Source: Saprospiraceae bacterium (lineage in GTDB: Bacteria; Bacteroidota; Bacteroidia; Chitinophagales; Saprospiraceae). From it: a DNA stretch of 6,091 nucleotides. This document shows positions 1-6,091 of the stretch, one piece after another; the stretch's first letter is position 1, and each line of letters begins with the position of its first letter. A model generated the notes under the pieces. The model did not search any database. It worked only from the letters and a program-made list of their open reading frames with translations, and was not told the DNA's origin. The stretch lies in NCBI GenBank assembly GCA_013002475.1, contig JABDJM010000579.1, forward strand, positions 1 to 6,091, written 5' to 3'. The position numbers were made by a program, and so were the translations under genes.

Positions 1-1270
1 CCTGCATGCTCTTCAGGAAAATTTGATCCGCTCCCATGCATGTGGAATGGGTGAGCAGGTTCCATTCGAGATTTCGCGCCTCATCTTCTTTCTGAAGATC
101 GAAAACATCTCTCAGGGTTTTTCAGGAGTTAGCCCGAAGCTCATCGATCAGATGATCAAATTATTTAACGCCGGGGTGGCTCCAGTCTTGTTTAAGCTGG
201 GCTCTCTTGGGGCTTCCGGAGATCTTGCGCCCCTTGCACACTTAGGGCTCATGATTATGGGTGAGGGTGAGGCCTTGCTTATGGGAAATCCTGTAACTGC
301 CGGGCAGGCCCTGGAAGCTGCCAACTGTTCTCCCCACAGATACCTGGCAAAAGAAGGGCTCGCAATTTTAAACGGAACACAGTTTTCTAGCGCCTATTGT
401 CTCTATGGAGCTCTTCATGGGAAAAAAATCTGCAGGCTGGCCAATTTGATCGCTTCTCTATCTCTGGATGCTTATGAGTGCAACCTAAGCCCCTTTGATC
501 CCAGGATACAACAAGTAAGGCCTCATCCCGGGCAATCCGCGGTTGCTAAAGATGTTTTAGAAAACCTGGAAGGCAGGCAAGCGCTAAACGGAGAATCCCA
601 CAAGGTCCAGGACCCCTATGCTTTCCGATGTATTCCGCAGGTTCATGGAGCTACCTATGATGTGCTTGATTATGTAGAAAAAACGGCTTTGAATGAAGCC
701 AACGCAGTTACGGACAATCCTTTGATCTTTTTTGAGACAGATGCCATCCTTTCAGGTGGAAACTTCCATGCTCAGCCAATCGCTCTCAGCTCAGATTTTT
801 TGACTATCGCTCTTTCTGAGATCGGTAGCATCAGCGAGAGAAGGATCTTTCAGTTGATAAGTGGGCAGCGAGGCTTACCGCCCTTTCTGACCTCCGACCC
901 AGGTCTCAACTCCGGGATGATGATCGCCCAATACACCGCCGCATCTATCGCCAGCCAAAACAAACAACTTTGCACTCCTGCCTCTGCAGACAATATCGTC
1001 TCCAGTAATTTTCAGGAGGACCATGTCTCCATGGGAGCAAATGCTGGCACCAAATTGTTTCGAGTGGTAGAAAATGTGTACAGAATCCTGGCCATTGAGT
1101 GGATGAGTGCAGCACAAGCCATGCATTTTAGAAAACAAAGGAAGACAAGTCCAAAACTTTCTTCCCTGATTGATCTTTATAGAAAAGAGACTCCGGTACT
1201 CGAAAAAGACAGGGTCCTGTCTGATGATATGCGACGTACTGTTACCTTTCTAAAAGATCTGGACGTCTAA
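1..1270 (+). CDS. hutH: Histidine ammonia-lyase, 5'-truncated by window edge
   Basis: This enzyme removes ammonia from L-histidine to give trans-urocanate, the first step of histidine degradation in the cytoplasm. The reading frame is open from base 2; the TTG at 23 is an internal Leu codon, because homology continues upstream (LHALQENLIRSHACG). Of about 500 residues normal for the family, 422 are visible; by the position of the MIO serine in the Pseudomonas enzyme, roughly 70 are missing. Counting from base 2, Ala71-Ser72-Gly73 in GSLGASGDLAPLAH form the MIO cofactor. Other family blocks are EGLAILNGTQ (Asn124), RPHPGQ, QDPYAFRC (Tyr206, Arg209), NEANAVTDNP, SGGNFHAQP and QEDHVSMG (Glu339). 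The Ser-His pair at 11-12 and Glu339 fit histidine rather than tyrosine or phenylalanine as substrate. No hutU, hutI or hutG gene lies downstream. The family call is very secure; substrate is inferred from these residues. Confidence 0.95.
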   Translation, partial: LHALQENLIRSHACGMGEQVPFEISRLIFFLKIENISQGFSGVSPKLIDQMIKLFNAGVAPVLFKLGSLGASGDLAPLAHLGLMIMGEGEALLMGNPVTAGQALEAANCSPHRYLAKEGLAILNGTQFSSAYCLYGALHGKKICRLANLIASLSLDAYECNLSPFDPRIQQVRPHPGQSAVAKDVLENLEGRQALNGESHKVQDPYAFRCIPQVHGATYDVLDYVEKTALNEANAVTDNPLIFFETDAILSGGNFHAQPIALSSDFLTIALSEIGSISERRIFQLISGQRGLPPFLTSDPGLNSGMMIAQYTAASIASQNKQLCTPASADNIVSSNFQEDHVSMGANAGTKLFRVVENVYRILAIEWMSAAQAMHFRKQRKTSPKLSSLIDLYRKETPVLEKDRVLSDDMRRTVTFLKDLDV

Positions 1271-1297
1271 AACCTAACGGCAGAATAATTTAAACAC

Positions 1298-2086
1298 ATG
1301 AAACACACGATCCTTATCCTAAGCTTCCCTTTATTATTTATACTTCAGGGTTGCGAGTTTACCAAGAAGGCCGTCGGCAATATCAATCTCTTCCCAGTAG
1401 AAGAGGATATTAAACTGGGCAAACAAGTCGCATCTGAAATTGCCAGCAAACCGGCTGAGTTTCCCATCCTTCCTGAACAAGGAAATGAACGGGTATATAA
1501 TTACATCCGCAATATTACTCGCAAGATTCTGAACTCTGGACAGGTTAAGTATAAAAATGAATTTGTCTGGCAGGTAAAGATCATTAAGGATGATAAAACG
1601 CTTAACGCATTTGCCACTCCAGGAGGTTACATCTATGTGTATACTGGTTTGATAAAATTTCTTGACTCCGAAGACCAATTGGCAGGGGTAATGGGGCATG
1701 AGATCGCCCATGCCGATCGTCGGCATAGCACAAAACAAATGACCCAGCTTTTGGGTGTTCAAATATTGCTGGCCGCGGCCTTAGGTGATCGTGAAGCCGT
1801 TCAACAGGTTGCAACGGGCTTAATAGGATTGAAGTTCAGTCGGAATCATGAAGCCGATGCAGACGAATACTCTGTCCGGTATCTTTGCGGCACACATTAC
1901 AATGCTTCTGGGGCTGCCGGTTTCTTTCAAAAACTATCTGGTCAGGCTTCTCCTCCGGAATTTCTTTCTACTCATCCCAATCCCGGAAACCGGGTAAAAG
2001 ATATTGAAGCAAAGGAAGCAGAATTTGGTTGCCGCGGAACCGTCACCAATGTCTCCGAATACGCACAAATAAAAGCCTTGCTTTAA
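1298..2086 (+). CDS. M48 family zinc metalloprotease lipoprotein, LoiP/YggG-like
   Basis: A 262-residue exported peptidase, probably acting in the periplasm on damaged or misfolded envelope proteins; that role is inferred from the family. Residues 1-18 are a lipoprotein signal peptide with lipobox LQGC, so Cys19 would be lipidated. The next residues (EFTKK) do not look like a Bacteroidota surface-export signal, so a periplasm-facing anchor is likely. The catalytic motif HEIAH is at 134-138 (zinc ligands His134 and His138, catalytic Glu135); the third ligand is probably Glu185 in SRNHEADAD. STHPNPGNR at 224-232 is the conserved downstream His motif of this subgroup. There is no TPR domain, so it resembles E. 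coli LoiP rather than BepA. Cys197 and Cys245 could form a disulfide. The ATG follows the hutH stop by 27 A-rich bases without a Shine-Dalgarno, usual for Bacteroidota. Its stop codon overlaps that of mrdA on the other strand. Confidence 0.93.
   Translation: MKHTILILSFPLLFILQGCEFTKKAVGNINLFPVEEDIKLGKQVASEIASKPAEFPILPEQGNERVYNYIRNITRKILNSGQVKYKNEFVWQVKIIKDDKTLNAFATPGGYIYVYTGLIKFLDSEDQLAGVMGHEIAHADRRHSTKQMTQLLGVQILLAAALGDREAVQQVATGLIGLKFSRNHEADADEYSVRYLCGTHYNASGAAGFFQKLSGQASPPEFLSTHPNPGNRVKDIEAKEAEFGCRGTVTNVSEYAQIKALL
2083..2086. other. Overlapping stop codons of convergent M48 and mrdA genes
   Basis: The palindrome TTAA holds both stop codons: TAA at 2084-2086 on the plus strand ends the M48 gene, and TAA read from 2085 to 2083 on the minus strand ends mrdA. 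There is therefore no intergenic space for a terminator between the two transcription units; each transcript must end within, or read through, the opposite gene. Confidence 0.95.
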
Positions 2087-3942
2087 TCTGCTAGGGCCAA
2101 AAGGTTTTGACCCTCCATTCTTTCCAATAGTGGCATGCGGGAATCCCGGATGGTTCCGGTGAGATATTGCTCGATAATAAGACTTGAAATGGGTGCAGCA
2201 TATCGTGCTCCCCAGACTCCGTGCTCCACATAGACAGCAACAGCGATCTTGGGATTATCGCGCGGTGCGAAGGCAAAGAACACAGAGTGGTCTTTGCCGT
2301 GGGGGTTCTGAGAGGTTCCGGTTTTACCACAAATACTTAATCCGGGAACAAAGGCAATATTTCCAGTACCGCTTTTTACGGCTCTCTCCATTCCTTCAAT
2401 GACAGGTTCAAAATATTGCTCATCAATATTCACTTCCTTTCTTACCCTAAATCTGTCCGGAATTTCCTTCCTGTCACCGTGCGCTTTGATCAAATGCGGA
2501 GTGTAATACCAACCCTTATTGGCAATAATCGCAGAAAGGTTTGCCATCTGCACAGTCGTCATTTCGATCTCGCCCTGGCCTATCCCAATAGACATAATGG
2601 TGGGGGATTTCCAACTTCCTTCCACCCTGGGGTAAAGACGATCATAGTAGGCCGGGGTGGGTATATTTCCGGCTCCCTCATCCGGGATGTCTATGCCCAG
2701 AGGTTGGCCGAGGCCAAAACGAGTCAGGTATTGGTTGAAATTTTCCAGGCCTTTATGGGGTTCATAAAAACCATACTGGTCAATAATTTTTCGGAGTGTC
2801 GTAAAATAATAGGTGTTGCAAGAGTGCTCCAAAGCAACAGCCAGATTATTGGGCCTGGTGTGCGCGTGGCAACCCCAGCTGCTCCCTCCATAATAATAAG
2901 CACCGTTGCAAGTCATGCCAGTGCTTGGTTGAATCAGGTCTTCCTGCATGGCGACTAGTGAAACAACCGTCTTAAAAATCGATCCCGGTGGATATTTTGC
3001 CATTATCCCTCTATTGAAAAAGGGTTTGTTTAATGTATCCCGTTGTAATTGGGTAAAAGCCTCTCCCCGGATCCGGTTGATGGTCAACAGATTTGGATCA
3101 TAGGATGGGGAGCTGATTAGAGAAAGAATCTCCCCTGTGGCAGGTTCGATCGCCACGATAGAGCCTGATTTGTTTTTCATCAACCTCTCTCCCAATGTCT
3201 GCAGGTCGATGTCCAGGCTGCTGATCAGGTCATTTCCGGAAGAAGCCGTCGTGTCCTGTTCACCTTCCCGGTAAGCACCCACCGGGCGGCCTAAATTATC
3301 CTTGAGTACATAGCGTATTCCTTTTTCTCCTCGCAGATCGTTTTCATAAGTTAGCTCAATACCGGAAGATCCTATGAAGTCTCCGTTTTTATAAACACCC
3401 CCCGATGTACTAACCTGTTGAGGATTTACCTCACTCATGTAACCAAGCACATGGGCTGAATTTCTATAAGGGTATCCCCGCACATTTCTTAACTGGATCT
3501 CAAAACCCGGGAATTCATACATGGCTTCCTGAAACCTTGCATAAGTCTCGCCGGAGATCTTCGACATAAACAGAAAAGGAACACTTTTCGAATACCGGAC
3601 ACTTCGGAAGTTCTTATTGATATTTTGATCGAAATACGCTTTTGTTATTCCCAGCAACTCACAAAAATAAGTGGTGTCCATTTGAGCATCGACACGATTA
3701 TAGGTACACATGAGATCGTATATCGCATTATTGTTTACGACCAATTTTCCACTGCGGTCAAAAATCAACCCCCGGGATGGATAGTCCACGACTTTTTCAA
3801 TGGCGGTTGTTCTTGCCCGGTCCTGATAAGTACTATCTATGAGTTGTAATTGCATGGCCTTAACCAACAACAGGGCTATCGCCAGAATGAAAATTCCCCG
3901 AATAACAAACTGCCTGTCCCGAAAATGATCCTTTATTGCCAT
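2083..3942 (-). CDS. mrdA: Penicillin-binding protein 2, elongasome DD-transpeptidase
   Basis: A class B PBP of 619 residues, of normal length, that cross-links peptidoglycan during lateral wall growth and is the target of mecillinam-type beta-lactams. One membrane anchor lies at about 12-34 and the rest is periplasmic. The dimerisation/pedestal region covers about 50-220, with conserved PSRGLIFDR at 55-63 and GSSGIELTYE at 191-200. The transpeptidase domain follows at about 255-595, with the catalytic motifs SIFK (Ser321, Lys324), SCN (374-376) and KTG (540-542). GIGQGEIEMT (453-462) is also typical. Cys345, Cys358, His359, His361 and Cys375 cluster between the first two motifs and may bind zinc. 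The start is one base after the mreD stop, so translation is probably coupled; there is no Shine-Dalgarno. The expected downstream partner rodA is absent, and the gene ends against the convergent M48 gene. Confidence 0.97.
   Translation of the reverse strand: MAIKDHFRDRQFVIRGIFILAIALLLVKAMQLQLIDSTYQDRARTTAIEKVVDYPSRGLIFDRSGKLVVNNNAIYDLMCTYNRVDAQMDTTYFCELLGITKAYFDQNINKNFRSVRYSKSVPFLFMSKISGETYARFQEAMYEFPGFEIQLRNVRGYPYRNSAHVLGYMSEVNPQQVSTSGGVYKNGDFIGSSGIELTYENDLRGEKGIRYVLKDNLGRPVGAYREGEQDTTASSGNDLISSLDIDLQTLGERLMKNKSGSIVAIEPATGEILSLISSPSYDPNLLTINRIRGEAFTQLQRDTLNKPFFNRGIMAKYPPGSIFKTVVSLVAMQEDLIQPSTGMTCNGAYYYGGSSWGCHAHTRPNNLAVALEHSCNTYYFTTLRKIIDQYGFYEPHKGLENFNQYLTRFGLGQPLGIDIPDEGAGNIPTPAYYDRLYPRVEGSWKSPTIMSIGIGQGEIEMTTVQMANLSAIIANKGWYYTPHLIKAHGDRKEIPDRFRVRKEVNIDEQYFEPVIEGMERAVKSGTGNIAFVPGLSICGKTGTSQNPHGKDHSVFFAFAPRDNPKIAVAVYVEHGVWGARYAAPISSLIIEQYLTGTIRDSRMPLLERMEGQNLLALAD
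2093..2114. repeat. Inverted repeat at the convergent junction, possible terminator hairpin
   Basis: The arms AGGGCCAAAA (2093-2102) and TTTTGACCCT (2105-2114) are inverted copies with one mismatch around a 2-base centre. In minus-strand RNA the mismatch becomes a U-G wobble, so all ten pairs can form (the innermost would open to give a loop); in plus-strand RNA it is a C-A mismatch. It lies 7 bases past the M48 stop and within the last codons of mrdA. Neither direction has an immediate T-run after it, so it is not a classic intrinsic terminator. The repeat is plain to see; its function is a guess. Confidence 0.4.
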
Positions 3943-3943
3943 C

Positions 3944-4465
3944 TTATGATTTAGGATTAAAAAGATACTGGTACAGAACTATAAATACAAGCGAAACTAG
4001 AAAGCTGAAAGTCGTCCTTAACAAGATCTCCTTGATGTACACAAAAGAAAAAGCCTGAACAGAGAAGTAAAAGATCAAATGTAAAAACAGAAAGGCTGCA
4101 GCATAGCGTATAAAAACCCCGATCCCCACCTGGTGTTTAGTAGGACTTTGGTTAGCTGCATACCCTCCCCTGGGTTCAAAAATCTTCAACAAGGTGGGAC
4201 GCATATATGCAGTGAAAACAGAAGCGGCTGCATGGATTCCGGGGCTGCTGTAAAAAATATCAACGGATAGTCCTGTCAAAAAACCTACAACCACCAGAGC
4301 AACATGTGAGATCCGGTGAGGCAGCAACAAAATAAAAATCGGATAGATGAATACAGAAATGTAATTGAAGCTTTCGAAAGAAAGTGACAGACGCTTAAAG
4401 ACCAACACCTGTAACAGGAGGAGGAAGAGAAAACGAAATGCTTGGGTTAAATAAATATTATTCAT
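3944..4465 (-). CDS. mreD: Rod shape-determining membrane protein MreD
   Basis: A 173-residue integral membrane protein of the elongasome, thought to work with MreC in connecting MreB filaments to the wall-synthesis enzymes. Hydrophobic stretches at about 9-24, 34-49, 54-71, 117-137 and 147-168 suggest five or six membrane helices. The block GLSVDIFYSSPGIHAA at 65-80 is the family's best conserved stretch (a DxF motif followed by a Gly-His turn). MreD is poorly conserved in sequence, so position counts: it lies between mreC and mrdA, overlapping the end of mreC by 8 bases and ending one base before mrdA. Its ATG is preceded at good distance by AGGAGGTG inside mreC, unlike the other starts here. 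The central loop (about 98-115, rich in Gly, Asn, Gln, Lys) is the only clearly polar segment. Confidence 0.92.
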   Translation of the reverse strand: MNNIYLTQAFRFLFLLLLQVLVFKRLSLSFESFNYISVFIYPIFILLLPHRISHVALVVVGFLTGLSVDIFYSSPGIHAAASVFTAYMRPTLLKIFEPRGGYAANQSPTKHQVGIGVFIRYAAAFLFLHLIFYFSVQAFSFVYIKEILLRTTFSFLVSLVFIVLYQYLFNPKS

Positions 4466-5285
4466 CCTTCACCTCCTCCGCGGCAAGCTGCTGTTGCAGC
4501 ATTAAATTGTTAACAACATACACATACTTCAAGGTGCTTAGATTTCCCCTTAAGCTGATTTCAATCTCATAAAAATTTGAACCGGGTTTAAGATCTACCT
4601 CTTCAACATATCCAATCTCAAGTCCTCCCGGAAATTTTGCGGAGTAACCATTTGTTTGAACAGTATCGCCTATTTGTACACTCGTATGCTTTGGGATCTC
4701 ATCAAGGTCGGCTATACGTGGGTTCGCCCCTTGCCACCTTAGGGATCCAAAGGCATTAGTTCTTTTAATGCTTGCTGCTATACGGTTTTCTTTATGGAGT
4801 ACAGACATGATAGTTGAGTAGTAATCCGAAACGGAAACAACAACGCCTACTGGTCCCTCATTGCTGATAACACCCATTCTGGGTTTGATCCCATGTCTTG
4901 ACCCCTTATTAATGGTTATATAATTATTGAATTCATGCACGGAATTGTTGATGACCTCTGCGGCAATAAATGTATAGTGCTGTTGCCACTTATCATTGCT
5001 TCCGGATCCTTCCAGAATGTCTTCCTGAAACCGCGCTGAGCGAAGCTCAGCCCTCAGGCGGGCGTTTTCCTGAGCCAGGGAATCCGCTACAGTACTTAGG
5101 TTTAGGAACTTGACAAAGTTGTCGAATCGGTCAAAGGCCTGACTGCTGAAATAATTCGTTGAGTTCAGCCATATTCCCCTTTGGTCGTTGTTATAGTTGA
5201 CCACAAGCAAAAGGCTGATAAACTCCAGGAGCAAAAAACTCAGGAAGCCACCATATTTTATGATAAGAAGTATAAGGCCTCGCAT
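4458..5285 (-). CDS. mreC: Rod shape-determining protein MreC
   Basis: A 275-residue bitopic inner-membrane protein that forms a periplasmic scaffold, binding and activating PBP2 in the elongasome. A short cytoplasmic start is followed by one membrane helix at about 8-29. A helical, probably coiled-coil segment lies at about 62-90 (ADSLAQENARLRAELRSARF). The beta-rich MreC core runs from about 105 to 262, with family blocks NNYITINKGSRHGIKPRMGVI (120-140), GPVGVVVSV (144-152) and, near the end, TNGYSAKFPGGLEIGYVEEV (211-230). The C-terminal tail (LQQQLAAEEVKDE) is charged and glutamine-rich. Length and domain order are normal. It starts 30 bases after the mreB stop; that gap holds no Shine-Dalgarno or convincing promoter, so it is read here as part of the same transcript. 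It overlaps mreD by 8 bases. Confidence 0.96.
   Translation of the reverse strand: MRGLILLIIKYGGFLSFLLLEFISLLLVVNYNNDQRGIWLNSTNYFSSQAFDRFDNFVKFLNLSTVADSLAQENARLRAELRSARFQEDILEGSGSNDKWQQHYTFIAAEVINNSVHEFNNYITINKGSRHGIKPRMGVISNEGPVGVVVSVSDYYSTIMSVLHKENRIAASIKRTNAFGSLRWQGANPRIADLDEIPKHTSVQIGDTVQTNGYSAKFPGGLEIGYVEEVDLKPGSNFYEIEISLRGNLSTLKYVYVVNNLMLQQQLAAEEVKDE
4470..4477 (-). promoter_or_regulatory. Strong Shine-Dalgarno-like sequence before mreD, inside mreC
   Basis: On the minus strand the end of mreC reads AGGAGGTGAAGG directly before the mreD ATG, placing AGGAGG six bases from the start codon. This supports the ATG at 4463-4465 as the mreD start. The bases also encode Glu-Glu-Val-Lys of MreC, so coincidence is possible. 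The mreC, mrdA and M48 starts in this window have no such sequence. Confidence 0.5.
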
Positions 5286-5315
5286 AGATTTCGCTAAAGT
5301 ACGGCCCGAAAAGGA

Positions 5316-6091
5316 TTAAACGGATTTCCTGTCAATAAGGAATGAAAAACGATCTGAGTTTTTCAATGCGATCCCTGTTCCTCGCACCACTGCTCTTAGT
5401 GGGTCATCAGCAATATGGACAGGTAGTTTTGTTTTAGCTGAGATCCTTTTGTCTAGTCCCCGCAAAAGAGCACCTCCTCCAGTCAGATAAAGGCCTGTTG
5501 AATAAATATCCGATGACAGCTCAGGCGGAGTCGTTTCCAGAGCCTTCAGAATGGCATCTTCTACTTTTGAAATGGACTTGTCCAAAGCCCCGGCGATCTC
5601 CTGATAGCTGATCGTGGTTTGTTTGGGAATTCCAGTCATTAGATCTCTTCCGTTCACCGGAAAGACATCAGGCGGATTTTCCAATTCCGGCAAAGCGGCA
5701 CCAACATTTATTTTGATCTGCTCAGCCGTCCTCTCCCCTATCAAAATATTATGCTTACGCTTCATGAAGCCAATAATATCCGTAGTAAACTCATCTCCTG
5801 CCGTTCGAATGGACTGATCAGATACAATTCCGGACAAGGCAATTACTGCGATTTCCGTCGTCCCTCCCCCAATATCAATGACCATATTACCAACAGGCTC
5901 CTCGACATCCAATCCAATACCGAGCGCCGCGGCCATAGGTTCATAGATCAAATAAGTCTCCTTGGAGTCCACGTGATCGGCAGAATCAAAAACTGCCCTT
6001 TTTTCAACCTCTGTAATCCCGGAAGGAATGCAGATCACCATTTTCATATGAGAGAAAAAACGCTTTTTTACCCCGGTCATCTGGATAAGAC
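5316..6091 (-). CDS. mreB: Actin-like shape protein MreB, 5'-truncated by window edge
   Basis: A bacterial actin homologue that polymerises with ATP under the inner membrane and steers the elongasome. The frame is open to the window edge: the Met codon at 6078-6080 is internal, since codons for Leu-Ile-Gln precede it. About 257 residues are visible; roughly 85-95 N-terminal ones, with the first phosphate loop (DLGTANT), lie outside. Counting from the Met at 6080, family blocks are MVICIPSGITEVEKRAV (14-30), EPMAAALG (47-54), the second phosphate loop DIGGGTTEIAV (69-79), LIGERTAEQIK (113-123), SGIVSDQSIRTAGDEF (83-98) and the adenosine motif LTGGGALLRGLDKR (199-212). The end VVRGTGIALKN is typical of Bacteroidota, followed by a short tail. 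Residues 31-42 (FDSADHVDSKET) differ from the usual RDSAEHAGAKEV. It is the first visible gene of the minus-strand operon; any promoter lies beyond the window. Confidence 0.96.
   Translation of the reverse strand, partial: LIQMTGVKKRFFSHMKMVICIPSGITEVEKRAVFDSADHVDSKETYLIYEPMAAALGIGLDVEEPVGNMVIDIGGGTTEIAVIALSGIVSDQSIRTAGDEFTTDIIGFMKRKHNILIGERTAEQIKINVGAALPELENPPDVFPVNGRDLMTGIPKQTTISYQEIAGALDKSISKVEDAILKALETTPPELSSDIYSTGLYLTGGGALLRGLDKRISAKTKLPVHIADDPLRAVVRGTGIALKNSDRFSFLIDRKSV

Larger units (their letters stand above)
2083..6091 (-). other. Cell-elongation operon mreB-mreC-mreD-mrdA (5' end outside window)
   Basis: Four minus-strand genes lie head to tail with spacings of +30, -8 and +1 bases, which strongly suggests one transcript and coupled translation of mreC-mreD-mrdA. 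All four products belong to one membrane machine: filament, periplasmic scaffold, membrane partner and transpeptidase. The SEDS glycosyltransferase RodA, normally the next gene in Bacteroidota as I know this operon, is not present before the convergent M48 gene. That the genes form one transcript is inferred from the spacing. Confidence 0.85.

Noticed and set aside
875..1138. Minus-strand open frame within hutH, and similar antisense frames at 1334-1762, 1602-1814, 3625-3849 and 5614-5817
   Set aside because: All are shadows of well-supported genes, with no family resemblance.
1771..1780. Ten-base palindrome GGCCGCGGCC
   Set aside because: It encodes Leu-Ala-Ala-Ala in the M48 protein; a single GC palindrome is no evidence of a regulatory site.
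1982..1994. CCCGG-AAA-CCGGG hairpin near the 3' end of the M48 gene
   Set aside because: It is inside the conserved STHPNPGNR codons, about 90 bases before the stop, with no T-run after it; the protein sequence explains it.
2091..2330. 79-codon second minus-strand frame inside the 3' end of mrdA, and the opposite-strand frame at 2184-2402
   Set aside because: The mrdA frame across this region carries the KTG motif and a normal C-terminus, so there is no frameshift and no separate gene.
2416..2958. 180-codon plus-strand open frame antisense to mrdA
   Set aside because: It lies wholly within mrdA, which has all its catalytic motifs; the antisense translation has no recognisable domain or sensible start context.
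5035..5051. Perfect 7-base inverted repeat (GCTGAGC, GAA, GCTCAGC) inside mreC
   Set aside because: One or two such short hairpins are expected by chance in 6 kb; it lies in coiled-coil codons for Ala-Glu-Leu-Arg-Ser-Ala, with nothing nearby to suggest function.
5286..5315. TACTTTAG in the mreB-mreC gap as a possible Bacteroidota -7 element (TAnnTTTG)
   Set aside because: It has one mismatch and no TTTG-like -33 element at the required distance, so the 30-base gap is better read as an internal operon spacer.
6053..6067. A6-CGC-T6 tract in mreB as a slippage site
   Set aside because: The frame is intact on both sides with normal MreB sequence following, and there is no sign of programmed frameshifting.

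Overview
This window reads as ordinary core chromosome of a Bacteroidota bacterium, most likely of the Flavobacteriia or a close relative. The clues are the style of the MreB, MreC and PBP2 proteins, the gene order mreB-mreC-mreD-mrdA, start codons mostly without Shine-Dalgarno sequences, and a GC content in the mid-forties by eye. Coding density is close to complete. There is no gap above 30 bases, and I see no RNA gene, CRISPR array, insertion sequence or phage gene.

Left part, plus strand (1-2086): the 3' four fifths of a histidine ammonia-lyase gene (hutH), cut by the window edge. After 27 bases comes a gene for a single-domain M48 zinc metalloprotease lipoprotein resembling LoiP/YggG. 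Their spacing suggests co-transcription, but nothing visible links them functionally.

Right part, minus strand (6091-2083): the cell-elongation operon, in the order mreB (5' end cut by the window edge), mreC, mreD, mrdA (PBP2). MreB forms the cytoplasmic filaments. MreC and MreD are the membrane and periplasmic links, and PBP2 is the peptidoglycan transpeptidase of the elongasome. The genes are tightly packed: a 30-base gap, then an 8-base overlap, then a 1-base gap. The usual last partner, rodA, is not downstream of mrdA. Instead mrdA runs tail to tail into the M48 gene, and the two stop codons share a TTAA.

I found no clearly new system. The points worth a second look are modest: the missing rodA, the overlapping convergent stops with an inverted repeat beside them, a Cys/His cluster near the PBP2 active site that could be a zinc site, a strong Shine-Dalgarno sequence only in front of mreD, and a divergent stretch in MreB.
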